64,000 nt of DNA from Linderina pennispora. Taxonomy: Eukaryota > Kickxellomycota > Kickxellomycetes > Kickxellales > Kickxellaceae. Below the pieces are notes generated by a model. That model saw nothing but the letters and a program-made list of their open reading frames with translations, did not search any database and was not told the origin of the DNA. The stretch covers positions 186,001-250,000 of the forward strand of contig NW_024468264.1 in NCBI RefSeq assembly GCF_002104995.1. The letters run 5' to 3'. The position numbers were made by a program, and so were the translations under genes. Numbering within the stretch: the stretch's first letter is position 1; every line of letters starts with the position of its first letter. Positions 52,859 through 63,626 of this stretch are shown here, piece after piece.

Positions 52859-54941
52859 TTCCCCAGCAGTGGGAGTTGTAAAAACGAACAGCCAACGCGT
52901 TGCTAGCTATCCAAAGCATATATTCATTACCACTCCAACGTCTTTCTCAACATAACCCGTGTATATCTGTTGCAAAACAAATAAATATTCGCTACTGCCA
53001 TGTTGTGCAGAGTGGAGTACGAGAACCAACTAAGACATATTGTAGTCATAAGGAAAAGAGGTATATTTCGAGCCAAAGAAGAAGGTAAAAAGCATGGTAG
53101 CTGTCCCCGAGATGTTTTTTGTAGCCAGTCTACACGCTCAAATGTTGTGCTGCAGAGGGATAAGAACTCCAGTGTTTACTTTTTTCCCTGCTATTCTGCC
53201 GATAAATCCACCGGAACCACTGACAAGTAGCTCGCGCAGTGATCTATTGTCCGTACTACCCTATTGTCCGTACTACCGAGCTACTTGGCATTGTAGCACT
53301 GGTGCTGGCAGTACCTGAGGCGACATGCTGCTATGATCGTACTGCTGGCGATTTTACTTTTCATAATATCACAATTAACGATGATCGGCGGCGGTCTGAG
53401 CTGATTTTATTATACTGGGCAGGCATCTCAAAGCACCAGCACATCATAGTTTCTCAATGTCCTCTACTTTTACTGTTTACATTGGTGGCGCCAAATGATA
53501 CAACTGCACCTCCTAATCGCTTTTCATATCTTATTTATCTCACCTTGTCTGTTTGTCGGAACACGGGCGTCACAGCTCAAGTGGTCCTGAACAGCTAAAA
53601 ATAGTATTGTGAACCAAAAAAATACTGATGAATGATATACACGAATGTATATGTCTACAGGTTTATAGCTGCCAAAGTCACCCTTGTGATGCAAAAGTCG
53701 TGGTTATTGACTCATTCCATGTGGTTGCTAGCAGTTTGAACAATTTCCCAAACTACTACCTCCTTAGCTAAATCCATACTGCTGGGCGGTATTATATCTG
53801 ACTTTGGAGTCAAATAGCATATTTTATAGTCTATTCTTGCATGACTTTGCCAAGCTAACTTCACGGCCATTCGATTATTTCGGTAGCCCTTGTCATGTTG
53901 TTAGCTCTGCCCTATGTTATTATCATCTCGGCCAACAGATCAAAGTATTATCTTATCCTAGAAGGAATGTGGTATCATTTTGTTTGTAGTTTAAGAAATC
54001 AACATGAAAATGATCGGAAGAAATTTATAAAAATGTTCCTAAAATGCTTCCTGTAGTCCACAATATCAATAAAAAGTTCCGAAATGAATTTAGGGCCAGG
54101 TACGTAGCGGGTAAGCAACTTCCATTGAATTGACAGCCAATGGTCTCAAACTGTCCTGGCTATAGTCAGGAAATCATTTGAATTTTCTAGTACTGACTGT
54201 TTTCCAAGGAACTATAGATCAGTAGGATATTCCGTCTTCTATCGTCTGGGCTGAAGATACCCTCTCTGTTGTAGTTGACTGAGGGCTTGCGAATCATCTG
54301 GGAAATCAGCCATGTTGCAATAATGGGCATAATCTTTTCCAACGCCAAACAAATCTATTGCCCCAATCTTGTTTTCAATTATTTTCAACTTTTCCTCACG
54401 CAATGCAGACTGATCCTGGGCCGTTCTGTTGTTCCTATTCATATTGCAAGATATAAAGTAAAATATGTAGTCCTTGGTGAAAATTTGCTCGGCCTGCTGA
54501 TGCAGTTGACATTTTATATGTCGCTATGCGCTGGTGGATTTTTAGATGCTACACATTTACAATAGAGACTACATTTTAATGTATTTACCAACAAAGCCTT
54601 TGCCTGCAATGGAAGTAAATAGAACTGCAATAAGCTCCCTGTATATAAACCGTCTTTGCTGCTATGAAATCAATACGAGTTCTTTGATTAGCGAGAATAG
54701 CACTGCTGCAATCTATAAGACAGGACAATACAACTAAAATAGGAGTGTCTAGCTAGTAGTCTGAATAGTAATCTATTTCATGCTGTTTTCCTTTCTGCTC
54801 ACAAATAAGGATATTGCATACAATTAAATCACCGTCTATTTTTAGAAGTGCTATATATATATATATTTCGTGCCATAAACAGCTTACAATAAACCGTCTA
54901 CGCAAGATACGCCCTAAGCACATAATATTATAACCCAATAG
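52859..54941. other. AT-rich gene-poor stretch
   Basis: About 2 kb of clearly more AT-rich sequence than the coding blocks. It holds an exact tandem duplication of a 17-bp unit at 53244-53277 and an (AT)n run near 54853-54866. A 67-codon minus frame (54239-54442) is protein-like but unidentified. It could be degenerate mobile or F-box-family DNA; I see no terminal structures. Confidence 0.5.
53244..53277. repeat. 17-bp exact tandem duplication
   Basis: CTATTGTCCGTACTACC occurs twice head to tail. No function suggested. Confidence 0.7.
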
Positions 54942-56672
54942 CTATTTAATAACAAAATACTGAAAGCTATAATCAATAGGGCATACTAAGACTCCTAGGT
55001 TGATTTTACCCACATTTCTTCTAACTGCATCCACATATTCATCGTCTACAGCTAGCATCTGAAGCAATGGCAGAAAAAGCGGTAGCTTCGAAAGAGATTC
55101 CCCATCAAAGTAGCCCGGAGTAAAAATAGCGAGAACCTGTAGATTGTGATTGATAGGCTCGATACCTCGTGTGTTTGGTGGATCGTCCAAGCGAACAGAG
55201 TCGACAACAGTTAGTTCAGTGGCGGTTCGGATATCGGCCTGTCGGTCGTTTGTTCCCCAATAATACGCGTCAGGATCATGTGGATCCATGGTCATGCATG
55301 TGATCCGGAGATACTTCAGAACTGGCAGTTGCTCCAGCAGATGAACGATACGGGTCACGGTTGCCATGTCAGTAGATAGTGAAAGACACACCAGGTCGTG
55401 CCAATTGATATTTGTAGGGAACGGTACAGCTAACCCCAGAGCAGCACGACGTACGGTTGACTCTGCCAAATAGAAGCGTGTTACAAAGTCTGCAGGATCG
55501 TCCCACCAGTGGCCTTCGCCAGGTCTAATTGTTTCTAGGTGTAAACAGTCGATGTTGCGGATAATCTCTGTGCTGATATGCGCAAGTGTACGGTGATTCT
55601 CGTTTATCTGCAGCAGTCTCAGTGGTGCGTCACGGAATGAGGAATACAAATCTTGGTAAACACCAGTAGACTGCTTAATTGCCAGTTTTGATAGCTTCGG
55701 GTATGTGCGTATAAATCGACCAAGTTGCATCGGGTTTTGCTCTGGGGGATCTAGCATCTTTTTAAACCCAAGCTGGAGAACCCTCAAGTTCGGGAACGCT
55801 GGAAGCACAGTGTGTTGGGATTGAAAACCGATTAGTGGAATATCTCCTGGAATGTTGATGAGATTGATCGTTTCCAAAGTGGCGGTATCAGGTATTGTTA
55901 TATGTTCCAGTCGTCTAAAGCTGTCCAAGTCAAGCTCTAGTGTAGCTAGATTGACTGTTATTGGCTCATGAAGAGTCACTGATACCGGAAAGTAACACTG
56001 TAACGATGATAATGACTGAACATATAGCCGTAGGAGAAGTGAATAGCGCGGAGAGATCGTATAGTTGAATGATTGGGGTGTAGCAAGGGCGCCGAAGGTA
56101 TCAGAAACATCAGAACGGAGCGAGAGGATAGTGGGATGCAGAATGATTGACTCTAGGCTTCTGTAGTTGAACTGCATAAAATCACAAAATCCCGCTGCAT
56201 CGGCCATCATGTCTGGCGTACGGATATCAGTTCCAGATCTGAGGATACCTCTGCCAAAGAATTGGAGTGCCCTAAAACCAGTCCAGAGAGGTGATGTGAG
56301 TCTGAAAGTGTTGAGTGCGCGTGGCAGCTGGAGCGGACCAATATAGTCGTCGTTCATGACAACGCGCAGGCCAGTTGCCAGGTGTGACTTGTGTTGGTAC
56401 TGAATGGAGCTGACATTGGAAAACCACACCACCTTCTCAATCACCCTGTCACATAGCCAAGAGTAGGAGGACACGATCTTCCGCTCGACAAAGATATAGT
56501 GATAAACGAACGATGGCATAAGAGCTCCCCAGAGGCGGCACACGGTGGCGATATCCATGGCCTTGTAGTAATCGTCGAGAAGCGCGTGCTCATGGAATAT
56601 GTCCTGGCACAGAAAAGCAAGGACGCTGTGGAGAACGGTGACAGGCATATCATTAAGGCTGTATCTAGTCAT
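54942..56672 (-). CDS. F-box/leucine-rich-like protein
   Basis: A single-exon 576-aa protein from the ATG at 56672; the frame is open to 56960 but that part looks non-coding. The N-terminus LNDMPVTVLHSVLAFL, followed by ATVCRLWGALMPSFVYHYIF, fits an F-box: Pro near the start, a hydrophobic helix, then VCRxW. The rest has irregular leucine-spaced repeats (FPNLRVLQLGF, YPKLSKLAIK, LPVLKYLRIT). Such proteins commonly recruit targets to SCF ubiquitin ligases through Skp1. Codon usage is less G/C-biased than in the housekeeping neighbours, as often seen in fast-evolving expanded families. The target is unknown. Confidence 0.75.
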   Translation of the reverse strand: MTRYSLNDMPVTVLHSVLAFLCQDIFHEHALLDDYYKAMDIATVCRLWGALMPSFVYHYIFVERKIVSSYSWLCDRVIEKVVWFSNVSSIQYQHKSHLATGLRVVMNDDYIGPLQLPRALNTFRLTSPLWTGFRALQFFGRGILRSGTDIRTPDMMADAAGFCDFMQFNYRSLESIILHPTILSLRSDVSDTFGALATPQSFNYTISPRYSLLLRLYVQSLSSLQCYFPVSVTLHEPITVNLATLELDLDSFRRLEHITIPDTATLETINLINIPGDIPLIGFQSQHTVLPAFPNLRVLQLGFKKMLDPPEQNPMQLGRFIRTYPKLSKLAIKQSTGVYQDLYSSFRDAPLRLLQINENHRTLAHISTEIIRNIDCLHLETIRPGEGHWWDDPADFVTRFYLAESTVRRAALGLAVPFPTNINWHDLVCLSLSTDMATVTRIVHLLEQLPVLKYLRITCMTMDPHDPDAYYWGTNDRQADIRTATELTVVDSVRLDDPPNTRGIEPINHNLQVLAIFTPGYFDGESLSKLPLFLPLLQMLAVDDEYVDAVRRNVGKINLGVLVCPIDYSFQYFVIK

Positions 56673-58051
56673 GGTTGAGAAAGGCTGGAGAGGATGGAGG
56701 AAAACTGAAGGATTCCGGCGTACACCATGGCAGACACCTGCATTTTTATACTCGTTTTGAAGCGCTGGACGAGGGTTGTCTCGATTCCTAGACATGGCAG
56801 CGACATACCTCCTCCACAGCGAGACATGTATCCGAGTTGAGCAAAAATGTACAAAACATGGTGGAGACGTAACGTCTAACCCTATGGCCATCCAGGAAAC
56901 AGTGCCGTGGGAGCCAATTTTTATCCCGTCATGCATGCATGCAGCATGGGGCCGAGCCATGTGAGCCTTTGTAGGCTGGAAAGGACTGCGAACGCGGACA
57001 GGTGTCCGCTGTGTTCATGGTTGAGCGATAGATCAGCAAAATTAAAAAGGGCCCAGTTCCCTCCATGTTTGTCTCTTTTAGAGTAAGAGAGGTACTGGCG
57101 CTCTCCCAGCGAGCATCGGTAGTTGCACATGCTGCCCATACAGTCAAGTGGTTCAGAGTCAATGTACTGCGGTAATGTTATTCTGTTCAAACGTACTGCT
57201 GGTTATATACCTTTCCACTCTGCCATGAGCGCACAGCCCACACACATACTGGGGTTGTGCTGATAGTCTGCAAAAGAAAGTGTATATGCCTAAGCATGTT
57301 GAATAGTACAGGTCTGGCACTGAGGCCAGTATAATTCTACGTGGCCGGTACCTCTTGGCCCCAGGTTGTTGGGCTACGGGCTAGAACGAATTCATGTCTG
57401 TCCTGGAGACGCGTTGTTGTATGGAAGGCTTCTGCGCATCGATATATAGGAACTAACCATGTACTTCAAGGCTGTCTTTGGAAGACCGTCATGATCCTGG
57501 TTGTCACCTATCTACTTGTTTCAGCGCACTTAATGTACTCGCTTAGCGGAGGGTCGTTTAGCTGTAAATACCGCTCACAAGGTGCATTTGGTGGAGTCAT
57601 CTCGGTGCAGAGATCGGCTAGTCGGTGTTCCGTAGTAGCAGTTGGCGATAAGCGGCTTTTGGCAATGCTATATTAGCGTTGCTGCTGTTATCGCCTACCA
57701 GCCTTGACGACCCAAGGAACCTTCGGTCAGATAAGGTCAGGACGAAACTGCGATTCTCCGTGCCATTAATAAGCTGCCCGGCGTGTGGCCGCAGCTGCAC
57801 TGGATACCGGCGATATGAGGCCGTGTGATCGGGGAATAACTAACAGAACCAAGTGTGACTTGCTGTTTCGTGCTGTGTTGCCTGCGGGAAATCCACCTGC
57901 TAGGGAATCATCAACACGTAATTCACGGCGCAATAATTTGTCATCGGCTCGTTATCTTGCCAGCGTGGATAAATAGTGAAACAAATTCGCCGGAGTTTGG
58001 AATTGCTTTCTTTGTCTCTCTATTTTTTTGTCTCTGAATTTGACGTCCAGA
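56673..58051. other. Divergent region between the F-box-like gene and SOD2
   Basis: About 1.4 kb holding both promoters. A minus frame at 56921-57190 (RITLPQYIDSEPLD) might be a scrap of another F-box-like gene; the evidence is too thin to call. A TAAATAG near 57970 may be the SOD2 TATA element. Confidence 0.5.
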
Positions 58052-58750
58052 ATGCTCAGCACCAAGGTTCTCGCCCCCTCCAAGCAGCTCGCTCGCTCGC
58101 TCGCCTCTCTGGGTGGTGTGCGCTCAAAGCACACGGTCCCTGACCTGCCCTACGACTACAGCGAGCTGGAGCCGGTGATCTCGGCCAAGATCATGCAGCT
58201 GCACCACGACAAGCACCATGCGACATATGTGGCCAACCTGAACGTGGCCGAAGAGAAGCTGGCTGAGGCGCAGGCCAAGAACGACGTCGCGGCGCAGGTT
58301 GCGCTGCAGGGCGCCCTGCGCTTCAACGGCGGCGGCCACGTCAACCACTCGATCTTCTGGCAGAACCTTATCGGCGAGAAGAACGGCGGTGGCCAGCTGC
58401 ACGACGGTGCGCTGAAGACGGCTATTGAGCAGCAGTTTGGCTCGCTCCAGACACTGTCGGCGAACGTCAACGGCAAGACCGCTGGCATCATGGGCTCGGG
58501 ATGGGGATGGCTGACGCTGAACAACGCTACTGGCAAGCTCGACGTCATCACCACCGCCAACCAGGACATGCCGTCGTCGGTGGGCCACGTGCCGCTGCTC
58601 GGCATTGACGCCTGGGAGCACGCGTACTACCTCGACTACAACAACGTCAAGGTCGACTACTTCAAGAACATCTGGCGCGTCATCAACTGGAAGGATGTGG
58701 CCAAGCGCTACGACGATGCTGTGGCCGCGTACAGCGCCAGCAAGAACTGA
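58052..58750 (+). CDS. SOD2: Mitochondrial manganese superoxide dismutase
   Basis: A single-exon 232-aa protein. Residues 1-25 form a basic presequence (STKVLAPSKQLARSLAS) that ends just before KHTVPDLPYDY, the start of mature Mn-SODs. Metal ligands are His51 in IMQLHHDKHH, His in GHVNHSIFW, and Asp and His in DAWEHAYYLDY. GIMGSGWGWL and the mitochondrial-type tail NIWRVINWKDVAKRY mark the Mn form. The enzyme converts matrix superoxide to hydrogen peroxide and oxygen. It converges with the next gene, only 13 bp apart. No lesion is visible. Confidence 0.97.
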   Translation: MLSTKVLAPSKQLARSLASLGGVRSKHTVPDLPYDYSELEPVISAKIMQLHHDKHHATYVANLNVAEEKLAEAQAKNDVAAQVALQGALRFNGGGHVNHSIFWQNLIGEKNGGGQLHDGALKTAIEQQFGSLQTLSANVNGKTAGIMGSGWGWLTLNNATGKLDVITTANQDMPSSVGHVPLLGIDAWEHAYYLDYNNVKVDYFKNIWRVINWKDVAKRYDDAVAAYSASKN

Positions 58751-58763
58751 ATATAATCCATTT

Positions 58764-60713
58764 CTAGCTGAAATCTAAGTGAATCAATCCAAACACCACG
58801 TTCTGCAGAACATGGATAGTCACCAGCACCATGACGGGAACCACATGCGGGTAGCGGCGGAAATCGTCGACGGCCTCGTTGCTCATGTTCTGCTTGTACA
58901 GCCAGCGCAGCTGGAAGCGCACAACGCGGCTGGCAATGATCTCGCTCAGCCACACGTAGGCTGACGCCTTGATAGTCAGGTCATACTTGTAGTTGAACTC
59001 GTCGTCCTCGGGCTTGAACTGGAAGAACGGGTAGTGCGGGCTATTTGGGCCAAAGTGCAGCACGGTGACCCAGCACAGGAACCCGAGCATGGTCGCGTTC
59101 TCGGCCTTGTTGCGCAAGAAGAATGTGCGTGCCAGCTGCTTGGCATACACCTCGTATGGATAGTCGTCGCCCCAGCGGCACACGAACGCCTGGATCCGGT
59201 AGACCCACTTTGCCATGCGCACCGGGTAGATAAACACGATCCACATCGACAGGCCAAGCTGCAGGTACAGCACCTGCTTGGGGTCCTGCAGCCGTGCAAA
59301 CAGGTTGCGGTAGAAGATAAAGTACGTCATGAAGAAGTACAGCGTGTAAATGTATGTCAGCGGCCAGGACCGGACCTTGGCACCCACCACCCAGCTGGCT
59401 GCCAGTGACAGGATATTGACGGTGACGATCCAAGAGTATACATAGTAGAAGCCGTCGGCAGTCGTGTGCGGCAGCGTCTTGATGTACACGTACGCCAGAT
59501 ACTCGCCAGCAGCCAGCGCCGCATACCACAGCAGGAACGACGAGCAGAACCACAGGAACCGGCGGTACGATGTGGGGGTGCGCCACTCAGCTGATGTTGC
59601 CATCAGCGGGCGGTCTTCGGCATTCGAGTGTCGGCGCGTCGACCGCCGGTGGTGCTTTTGAATGATCACAAACGAGATGAATATCGGCAGCAGCAGCGTC
59701 AGCAGTGTCAGCGCCGTCCAGAACATGGGCACCGTCTCAATGCCCGTATCGGCCATATACACGACGGCACCCAGCGCAGTCGAAAACACCCATGATATGA
59801 CGTTGGCCAGCAGCCCCGACATGGACCGTGGCCACCACGTCAGCGAGTACACATGGAAAATCTGCGTGACCAGCGCCAGTGCCACTGCATTGTAGATGCC
59901 AAAGTAAAAGAAGAGGAAGAACCAAAAGTTGAGCTTCTCCTCCTCACCCCCACCTGGCTTCTCCACCGTATCTGTAGCCAGCGGCACCGAGCACCATGCA
60001 ACCACGACTATGACCGGCAGCACCGTCATGCAGAGCGCGCGGCCAGCCGAATTAGTCGCCATGCGCAGCAGCCATCCTTGGTGTGCGTCTAGATCGCTGA
60101 TGCTCTGTGCCGAGATCTCCGAGCCGGACCAAGCGCGCTCTCTTGGCACACGCACGCGCGTCTGGCGGAACGTAATCATGTCATCCCAGTGCGGATTGAA
60201 CCGGTTCATGTCCTCGTCGTTGTCAGCCAATGATTCTAGTGTGCTGCGACGCTGGCTCCACCTTCTCACCATCTCCGGCTCCGGCACGCTCCACTCGGGC
60301 ATCAGCCATGTCGGTCCGTTCGACACCCGGATCGACCCGTGGTTGTTTTTGTGCCACGTTAGCGGATCGTCTCCTAGGCTGCTCTCTGTGGGCGGCGGTC
60401 CTGGTCGCTTAGGCGTGTGCTGCCCGCTGTAGTAGTGGTGGTGATGGTGCTGGTGGTAGTAGTAATAGTGGTTTCCGCCGTGGATATGCTGGTGCTGCAG
60501 TCCGCCGAACCGCTCGCTGTGCTCATGCCGGGACCCCTCGTCGGCTACTGTCGATGTCTCCCAAGGCTGGTTCGCATAGTCATCAGAACTACTGTCGTAC
60601 CCGTTAGCTCCAAGCACCTGCGAGGGCATGCGGAAGGTGAACTCGCCATATACTGATTCTGGGCGCTCGTCGCCCTCGTCTCGCCGCTTGCCCGTGTCTG
60701 TAATATCTGACAT
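58764..60713 (-). CDS. Polytopic membrane protein of unknown function, His/Tyr-rich N-terminus
   Basis: A single-exon 649-aa protein that I do not recognise. Residues 1-220 are polar; residues ~75-100 are a run of His and Tyr (HQHIHGG, YYYYHQHHHHHYY) that could bind metal. About nine to ten membrane segments follow, the first near 225 (ALCMTVLPVIVVVAWCSVPL), then FWFFLFFYFGIYNAVALALV and FLWFCSSFLLWYAALAAGEY. The last part has LYFFMTYFIFYRNLFARLQD and ASRVVRFQLRWLYKQNMSNE. An Arg/His-rich loop (KHHRRSTRRHSNAEDR) lies between two membrane segments. The length and charge pattern suggest a transporter or receptor-like protein; this is inference. It shares a 450-bp divergent promoter region with OMA1. 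Confidence 0.85.
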   Translation of the reverse strand: MSDITDTGKRRDEGDERPESVYGEFTFRMPSQVLGANGYDSSSDDYANQPWETSTVADEGSRHEHSERFGGLQHQHIHGGNHYYYYHQHHHHHYYSGQHTPKRPGPPPTESSLGDDPLTWHKNNHGSIRVSNGPTWLMPEWSVPEPEMVRRWSQRRSTLESLADNDEDMNRFNPHWDDMITFRQTRVRVPRERAWSGSEISAQSISDLDAHQGWLLRMATNSAGRALCMTVLPVIVVVAWCSVPLATDTVEKPGGGEEEKLNFWFFLFFYFGIYNAVALALVTQIFHVYSLTWWPRSMSGLLANVISWVFSTALGAVVYMADTGIETVPMFWTALTLLTLLLPIFISFVIIQKHHRRSTRRHSNAEDRPLMATSAEWRTPTSYRRFLWFCSSFLLWYAALAAGEYLAYVYIKTLPHTTADGFYYVYSWIVTVNILSLAASWVVGAKVRSWPLTYIYTLYFFMTYFIFYRNLFARLQDPKQVLYLQLGLSMWIVFIYPVRMAKWVYRIQAFVCRWGDDYPYEVYAKQLARTFFLRNKAENATMLGFLCWVTVLHFGPNSPHYPFFQFKPEDDEFNYKYDLTIKASAYVWLSEIIASRVVRFQLRWLYKQNMSNEAVDDFRRYPHVVPVMVLVTIHVLQNVVFGLIHLDFS

Positions 60714-61164
60714 TATGTGGGCGAATAGCAGGTATCGGCCTACTGCACTTGCAGCCCGGTATTACTGGATGCTTGTCGGACTCCCCAAGAAAATAAAAAA
60801 TATACACACACGCCCCGTACTTTTGCCAAATGCACGGGGAGGCGAAGGACAAAAGTCTAACAAAATAGTAGCAAGAAATAAATGAGAAATGAGAAATGCA
60901 GAGCCGAAAAAAAGCTACAACCCGCAAGTCACGCTCTTCAGACAGCGCAAAGCGGCAGCACCAAAGCCACTCTCTGGATTTGCAATGCCTTTTCGCAGCA
61001 CCCGCTCGCCCGCATGCTTGCCTGCTAGTATAGTGAGCTCAGCCAGAGTGTGGGACCATCAACAACCACAAGGTGGCACCATTAGCGGAATGGCCGTATA
61101 ATCACCCGCCTGCGATACCGGCCTCCGCTATGTTATCCCCCACTCGTTTATCCCCCGACCAGCA
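60714..61164. promoter_or_regulatory. Divergent promoter region of the membrane protein and OMA1
   Basis: 450 bp between divergent start codons, A-rich around 60840-60910. No specific element was recognised. Confidence 0.45.
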
Positions 61165-62421
61165 ATGTTTCGCCCAAATATTTACGCCACTGCACGGCGT
61201 CTCACCCGCCCAACAACCCGCGCGTTCCAGACCCATGGACGCCCCACCTACCAGCGTTTCTCCAGCAACAAGCCACCCATCTGGCAATCACGCACATTCT
61301 GGTACGTCACCGGCTCAGTTGGCGCGGGCTCGTTCATCTACTACCAGGCACACCTGGAGCCAGCACCTGTGACCGGCCGCAAGCGCTTTATCAATGTGAC
61401 CCCCGAGCAGGAGGCGCGGTTTGCGGCCCAGGCATACCAGGAGACGCTGATGGAGTACCAGGGGCGGATTGTGCCGCGAGGGAGTCCGGTTGACGACTAT
61501 GTGAGGAGGGTGGCGAAGCGCGTGATCACTGCCACAGGCATAGAGGGTGTCGAGTGGGAGGTGCATGTGGTGATGAGCGAAGAGAGGAACGCGTTTGTGC
61601 TGCCCGGCGGCAAGGTCTTTGTGTTCACAGGCATCCTGCCCATCACCAAGACTGAGGACGGGCTGGCTGCGGTTCTAGGGCATGAGGTAGGGAGAATGCA
61701 ATAGGCAGATGAACTGTGGCATTGCACTATCATGCGTCAACTAAGTCTAATATGCCTGAGCATATATCCGTTACATAGATCGCCCACCAGTACGCCAGGT
61801 AAGGTATCCTAGCGTCACCCCTTGGACCCGGATGCATCCTAATGAACGCATGAACTTCAGACTCCGGCTCTGACCCTGGCCCCAGCGACGATATCGCACA
61901 ATGGGCGGTGCTGCATGGCGCTAGCCACATGACACGTACCACCCAACAGGAAGTCGCTCTCTGCTGCACCAGACCACTTGTCTGCGCAAAAGACCCAGAA
62001 ATAGACACTGAATTCCTCGCTCTGTAGGCATGCGGCGGAGAAGATCTCGCAGTCGAACCTGCTCTCATTCGTCTACATCCTAGCCAGCTTCTTTGTCGAC
62101 CCTTCTCTGCTGCAGCTCGGCCGCGGGATGACCCATCTGCTGACTGTCCTGCCCAACAGCCGCGCCTGCGAGCGCGAGGCTGACTACCTGGGGCTTTTGT
62201 TCATGGCCCAGGCGTGCTATGACCCGAGAGCCGCGGTCGGGCTGTGGCAGCGCATGCAGATGGCAGAGCAGGGCTCGCCGCCGCAGTTCCTCAACACGCA
62301 TCCGGCGACAGGCGACAGGATCGAGAAGATCACCGAGTGGCTGCCGCAGGCAGAGCTGAAGCGCGAGGCCAGCTGCCCTGCGGACATGGCAAGCTCGTTC
62401 TTCGGCCAGTTCCGGCACTGA
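61165..62421 (+). CDS. OMA1: Mitochondrial metalloendopeptidase Oma1 (with 20-nt micro-exon)
   Basis: Proposed exons are 61165-61686, 61779-61798 and 62028-62421. Splice sites are GTAGGG/TAG and GTAAGG/TAG; the joined frame has 311 aa. An Arg-rich presequence (ARRLTRPTTRAFQTHGRP) and a membrane segment (FWYVTGSVGAGSFIYY) lead into the M48 peptidase. Exon 1 ends at GHE; the 20-nt exon adds Ile-Ala-His-Gln-Tyr-Ala, completing the HEXXH zinc motif; exon 3 resumes RHAAEKISQSNLLSF. The downstream zinc ligand region CEREADYLGLLFMAQ is present. Oma1 cleaves inner-membrane proteins under stress, such as the OPA1/Mgm1 class in animals. Without the micro-exon the protein would lose its second zinc histidine and the frame. 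Confidence 0.93.
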
Positions 62422-62549
62422 GTGAATGGTGGAGAACAAACACAGACATCGTTTATTTTTAGAGCGCAATTTGGGATGGAAGAAATAACGAGCATGAACA
62501 CGAGGTTATGAGAGTCGGGAGATACATGTGAATTGGTGGCCGGGTACAC

Positions 62550-63626
62550 TCAGCGGCGGCCGTAGTCTCTGTACCGGTCCTCGGCATGGCCGTACTCCCT
62601 GTACGGTGCATCGTCCTGCGCGTAATCCTGGTAGTGCTGCTGCCCGCCGTGTGACGGAGCGTACGCTTGGTACGGCTGCTCATTGCTGGGCGCGGCATAT
62701 GCCTCGTACGGCTGCTCGCTACTGGTTGGGGAATAGGCCTGGTACGGCTGCTGGTGCTCACCGCCGGGCGTGCCATACTCCTTGCTGTATCCGTGCAGTT
62801 GGTCATGGTATGGCGGTGGAGTCAAGAACGGATCCGAGCTCTGGTTCACCGGCTGCGAAAAGATATCGTCGACGCCGTATTTGCTGCTGACCGCCCGTCT
62901 GCGCATGAAGTAAAACACGATAGCACACACCAGCAGTCCACCGGCCGTCACACACGGCGCAGCAATAACCGTCGTCAGGTTGGTCGATGCACCGACGTCG
63001 GCCTTCTCACCGTTGGCCTGGTCGATGGTCGGGAAGTCCCGCAACATTGTGGTAGTAAGCCCGGGCCGCGTAATCGTCACAACCACCACATTCGGCATTG
63101 CTGTGGTTGGCGTTTGCGAAGTTGAGCGAGTGGATGCCAGCGTTGACTCGTTGGCTTCTGTCTTAGACTCTCGGTGTATATTGCTGGTTTGAGTCGTCGT
63201 AACGAAACTGGTAACTATCTCGTCACCATCGTCGTCTGTGTTGGTGTCAGTATCAGCGTCAGTTCCAGTGCCAGTGCCAGTGCCAGTGTCTTTGTCTGTT
63301 GTTGGCGTCGACTGTGTTGTTGGCGTCGACCGTGTCGTTCGTGTTGGTGTTGGTGTCGATGTGAGAGTTGGTTCTTCTGTGGGCTCCGTGGTCGGGGTGG
63401 GTTTGGTGGTTGGGGTGGTCGGCGTTGGAGTCTTGTCGCTGCCTCCGCCTATAAGATCGCTGGCACGGCTGCCGATGCTGTCCAGGGCGTTCTGCCGCGG
63501 AGCCAGCACGACCTTGTCGTCGATGTCTGCTCTGATTTGTACTGGGGCTACACCGCCCACACCGCTAGCGGATGCGGCGAGCATAGTGGTGGATGCCAGC
63601 ACCCAGCACAGCGTGTGGAACTTCAT
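62550..63626 (-). CDS. Mid2-like cell-surface stress sensor (signal peptide, Ser/Thr-rich region, one membrane span)
   Basis: A single-exon 358-aa protein. It starts with a signal peptide (MKFHTLCWVLASTTMLAASA). Residues ~60-200 are low-complexity Thr/Pro/Ser (TPTPTTPTTKPTPTTEP and DTGTGTGTGTDADTDTN), expected to be O-mannosylated. One membrane span near 215-240 (TTVIAAPCVTAGGLLVCAIV) is followed by basic residues (MRRR). The cytoplasmic tail repeats QPYQAY/QPYEAY-type units and ends in Tyr/Asp-rich sequence. This matches the Wsc/Mid2 sensor plan that signals wall stress to Rho1 and the cell-integrity kinase cascade. It lacks a WSC cysteine domain, so Mid2-like is the better label. It converges with OMA1. 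Confidence 0.75.
   Translation of the reverse strand: MKFHTLCWVLASTTMLAASASGVGGVAPVQIRADIDDKVVLAPRQNALDSIGSRASDLIGGGSDKTPTPTTPTTKPTPTTEPTEEPTLTSTPTPTRTTRSTPTTQSTPTTDKDTGTGTGTGTDADTDTNTDDDGDEIVTSFVTTTQTSNIHRESKTEANESTLASTRSTSQTPTTAMPNVVVVTITRPGLTTTMLRDFPTIDQANGEKADVGASTNLTTVIAAPCVTAGGLLVCAIVFYFMRRRAVSSKYGVDDIFSQPVNQSSDPFLTPPPYHDQLHGYSKEYGTPGGEHQQPYQAYSPTSSEQPYEAYAAPSNEQPYQAYAPSHGGQQHYQDYAQDDAPYREYGHAEDRYRDYGRR

Noticed and set aside
54239-54442. 67-codon minus frame in the AT-rich stretch
   Set aside because: Protein-like but isolated, without start context or a known family; kept only as part of the gene-poor region.
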